From: Flavobacteriaceae bacterium
GTDB lineage: Bacteria; Bacteroidota; Bacteroidia; Flavobacteriales; Flavobacteriaceae
Reading direction: 5' to 3'
Length of the DNA stretch: 25,753 nt
NCBI GenBank assembly: GCA_030829155.1
Contig: JAURBD010000012.1
Span: 1 to 25,753 of the forward strand
Shown here: one piece after another, positions 23,662 to 25,753 of the stretch
Layout of the letters: each line of letters starts with the position of its first letter
Numbering within the stretch: position 1 is the first letter of the stretch
Notes under the pieces: model-generated
Database searches by the model: none
The model's input: only the letters and a program-made list of their open reading frames with translations
Told to the model about the DNA's origin: nothing
Program-made: the position numbers and the translations under genes

Positions 23662-24650
23662 AAATCCTAAAGATACTTTTATTCTCCACATCCCTTCTAT
23701 CAGCGAATCTATCCTTTGCACAAACAAACGAATCTGAAGCTTATCTTTCGACCATTGAATCTGAGGATTTAAGACAATTATTATATGTATATGCTTCGGA
23801 TTATTTCCAAGGAAGAGAAACAGGTGAGCTCGGTCAGAAAAGAGCCGTTAATTTCTTGAAAGAATTTTATCAAAATAGAGGCATAAAGGCGGCTGAGGGA
23901 ACTGAAGATTATTATCAAAAAATGAACTTGAACATCAAAGGTAATAAAGTTGCCACTGAAAATGTTGTTGCCATTATTGAAGGTTCTGAAAAACCGGAGG
24001 AATACCTTGTTATTTCTTCACATTTGGATCACATTGGAATACACGACGGTCAAATCAACAACGGAGCAGATGACGATGGGTCCGGAACCGTATCTATGCT
24101 TGAAATCGCTGAAGCATTTCAAAAGGCTGTTACTGATGGAAAAGGTCCCAAAAGATCTGTTGTTTTTTTGCATGTAACTGGAGAAGAAAAAGGATTACTG
24201 GGTTCCAAATACTACACCGAAAACCCTCTTTACCCCTTAACAAATACAATAGCTAACCTCAACATTGATATGGTTGGAAGAACAGATCCAAAAAGAGAAA
24301 GCAGTAACCCCAATTATATTTATCTAATAGGTTCAGATCGTTTGAGTACTGAATTACACTTACTGTCTGAAGAAGTCAACAAGGCTACCGTAAATCTTGA
24401 CCTTGACTACACCTACAATGCACATGACGATCCAAATCGATTCTATTTTAGAAGCGACCATTACAACTTCGGTAAAAACAATATCCCTGTAATTTTCTAT
24501 TTCAATGGTACCCATGAAGATTATCATAAACCTACAGATACTGTAGAAAAAATTGAATTTGATTTGATGAAAACCAGAACTCAATTAATTTTTGCAACTG
24601 CATGGGAATTGGTGAACAGAGAAAATCGAATAAAATTGATTAAAAATTAG
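23658..24650 (+). CDS. M28-family metallopeptidase, exported
   Basis: Zinc-dependent aminopeptidase-type enzyme. The ATG at 23658 (MKILKILLFSTSLLSANLSFAQ) was chosen because it starts the signal peptide; a longer frame from 23616 lies within the DUF3050 gene. It has 330 residues. The di-zinc site is visible: SHLDH (H122), NGADDDGSG (bridging D139), TGEEKGLLGS (E176 and E177), NIDMVGR and, near the C-terminus, THEDYHKPTDTVEKI with the last His ligand. A domain before the catalytic part (about 30-100) is usual for the group. It probably acts in the periplasm. It overlaps the DUF3050 stop as ATGA. Confidence 0.92.
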   Translation: MKILKILLFSTSLLSANLSFAQTNESEAYLSTIESEDLRQLLYVYASDYFQGRETGELGQKRAVNFLKEFYQNRGIKAAEGTEDYYQKMNLNIKGNKVATENVVAIIEGSEKPEEYLVISSHLDHIGIHDGQINNGADDDGSGTVSMLEIAEAFQKAVTDGKGPKRSVVFLHVTGEEKGLLGSKYYTENPLYPLTNTIANLNIDMVGRTDPKRESSNPNYIYLIGSDRLSTELHLLSEEVNKATVNLDLDYTYNAHDDPNRFYFRSDHYNFGKNNIPVIFYFNGTHEDYHKPTDTVEKIEFDLMKTRTQLIFATAWELVNRENRIKLIKN

Positions 24651-24673
24651 CTTTAAAACCTAAAACAATTTTT

Positions 24674-25387
24674 ATGAAAAATCTTATCCTGTTAATTATT
24701 TGTGTTTTTGTAACCCAAATCTACGGTCAAGAATTAGATAAAGTGATTTTTGAACAATCTAGCGAACAAATTCAAGAGCTTGATTCTCTAAATGAAGTGA
24801 TCCATTCATTTCCTGAAGCCTACAAACTAAGAAGAGTTTCTATGGGAATAAAACTAGGTATTCCAATCATTGCAGGGGTTTCATTAGAAGGAATCACCAC
24901 CCTTTTTGGAAATAGAGTAGCTCCTTTTTTTGATTATAGTTCATTTCCTTTTAATCATGATAAAACGGATATTAATCTTAAATATTCTGAATTTGGATCT
25001 AATTTTTATTTTGGAAATCAAGGGGAGGGAGTTTATTTTGGAATTGGCTTAGGAACCCTGAATACCGATATTGTTTTTAAAGATCTAACTTTTGAGGAGG
25101 ATGGAAACCAAGGTACTGGAGTAGGAAAAGCTTCATCTAAAATCAGTACAACAAACCTTAAACTTGGAATCAAAACTGGAGGAAAGATTTATTTTCGCTT
25201 GGAGTTAGGGTATGGTATTGGATCTATTCCCAATAGTTTAGAGGTTACAGGGGAATTCACATATGAAGATTCTGATGGTTTAACACAAATAGAAAGTGGT
25301 ACAGAAACAGAAGATTTCCCCCCCATTCCAGGAGTAAGTTCAGACGGAGTTTTGGTGGGAAATTTTGGGTTTGGAATTTCGTTCTAA
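24674..25387 (+). CDS. Outer-membrane beta-barrel protein, function unknown
   Basis: 237 residues. Signal peptide at 1-18 (LILLIICVFVTQIYG), then a helical segment (LDKVIFEQSSEQIQELDSLNE), then barrel-like strands such as VAPFFDYSSFPFN, FGSNFYFGNQGEGVYFGIGLG and KIYFRLELGYGIGS. The protein ends NFGFGISF with a terminal Phe, typical of barrels inserted by BAM. No specific family was recognised. It lies 23 bases after the M28 peptidase, probably in the same operon. Confidence 0.78.
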   Translation: MKNLILLIICVFVTQIYGQELDKVIFEQSSEQIQELDSLNEVIHSFPEAYKLRRVSMGIKLGIPIIAGVSLEGITTLFGNRVAPFFDYSSFPFNHDKTDINLKYSEFGSNFYFGNQGEGVYFGIGLGTLNTDIVFKDLTFEEDGNQGTGVGKASSKISTTNLKLGIKTGGKIYFRLELGYGIGSIPNSLEVTGEFTYEDSDGLTQIESGTETEDFPPIPGVSSDGVLVGNFGFGISF

Positions 25388-25567
25388 ATTCTAACTTTCA
25401 ATGCATAAAAACTTGATATGAAATTTTAGAATTATTTGTAGGGATAATTTTAGGATTCAACTAAAAGAAAAAACACTCCCTATTCAACTAAGAAAGCTGT
25501 TTTGTTTTAAGTATTCTAAAATCAATATTTTGAATGGTATTGGTAATCCATACTCAGGGGTTATTAA
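25388..25567. other. Non-coding spacer, nothing recognised
   Basis: AT-rich stretch after the outer-membrane barrel gene. I see no clear terminator hairpin, promoter consensus or coding frame. The rest of the right edge is the ester-cyclase remnant. Confidence 0.5.
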
Positions 25568-25753
25568 TCAAATGTCATTCAACCAATCCAAGTTGTTGAA
25601 GAAATATATGTGGTTGTCAAAAAAATCTTCCTCTCTGAGCACCTTTCCATCTTTCATTTGCACAGAGTCGGACCTTTGATATTAACTTAGTTGTTTGTAG
25701 GTGGGATTCCAAATAATTCTCCGTCATGAATCCCTCCAAAGCTCCAATACTTA
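25568..25753 (-). pseudogene. SnoaL-like/ester cyclase remnant, disrupted, cut by window edge
   Basis: The reverse strand from the window edge reads KYWSFGGIHDGELFGIPPTN, the typical C-terminal core of SnoaL-like ester cyclases (GTHxGEFxGIPPTG). A stop (TAA at 25689-25687) follows PPTNN. The same frame then continues VNIKGPTLC, which fits the next strand, before a second stop. A shifted frame resumes at about 25663 with VQMKDGKVLREEDFFDNHIY and ends at 25568, matching the family end (xxGKIxEExxxxDN). So at least one nonsense codon and one frameshift separate pieces of one ancestral gene. The 5' part lies beyond the window. Confidence 0.75.

Overview
The window is ordinary chromosomal DNA from a member of the Bacteroidota, almost certainly a marine-type Flavobacteriaceae. 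It is AT-rich. Intergenic regions carry the Bacteroidota -7 motif TAnnTTTG and no Shine-Dalgarno pattern. There is a split transketolase, a short asparaginase-type protein, a protein resembling a type IX secretion (T9SS) C-terminal domain, and a zinc-site-less Tgt. No phage, insertion sequence, CRISPR array or defence cassette is visible, and I found no convincing new multi-gene system. The interesting signals are local ones.

Left edge (1-2671, + strand): a translation cluster thrS (5' truncated) - infC - rpmI - rplT, closed by a clear bidirectional terminator. infC has no ATG, GTG or TTG that would give a full-length protein and appears to start at ATA.

2701-8412 (- strand): tgt - lptG family - EamA transporter - accA - dnaB, tightly packed, transcribed from right to left. 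DnaB ends in an acidic tail closely resembling the SSB C-terminal tip.

8561-11015 (+ strand): split transketolase (N- and C-terminal subunits) and a small outer-membrane barrel, led by the best promoter in the window. 11029-12479 (-): short asparaginase-like protein and a FKBP-like lipoprotein with a Ca-binding Asp-rich tail. 12551-13544 (+): S4 RNA-binding protein and a phosphoribosyltransferase whose 3' end overlaps that of the convergent shikimate kinase.

14151-14397: three tRNAs (Lys-TTT twice, Leu-GAG). 14481-16769 (+): a CarH/LitR-type B12-binding MerR regulator broken by a one-base frameshift, then crtB and crtZ. This is a carotenoid locus lacking crtI and crtY locally.

16777-19012 (-): a SurA-like two-domain parvulin and a companion lipoprotein, probably periplasmic chaperones for outer-membrane proteins. 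19215-19550 (+): a tiny secreted protein. 19582-21054 (-): guaB. 21130-22809 (-): a lysE-type exporter, an HMG-CoA-lyase family enzyme and a small membrane ORF of uncertain status. 22888-25387 (+): a DUF3050 protein, M28 peptidase and outer-membrane barrel as an apparent operon. The right edge holds a decayed SnoaL-like/ester-cyclase pseudogene on the - strand.
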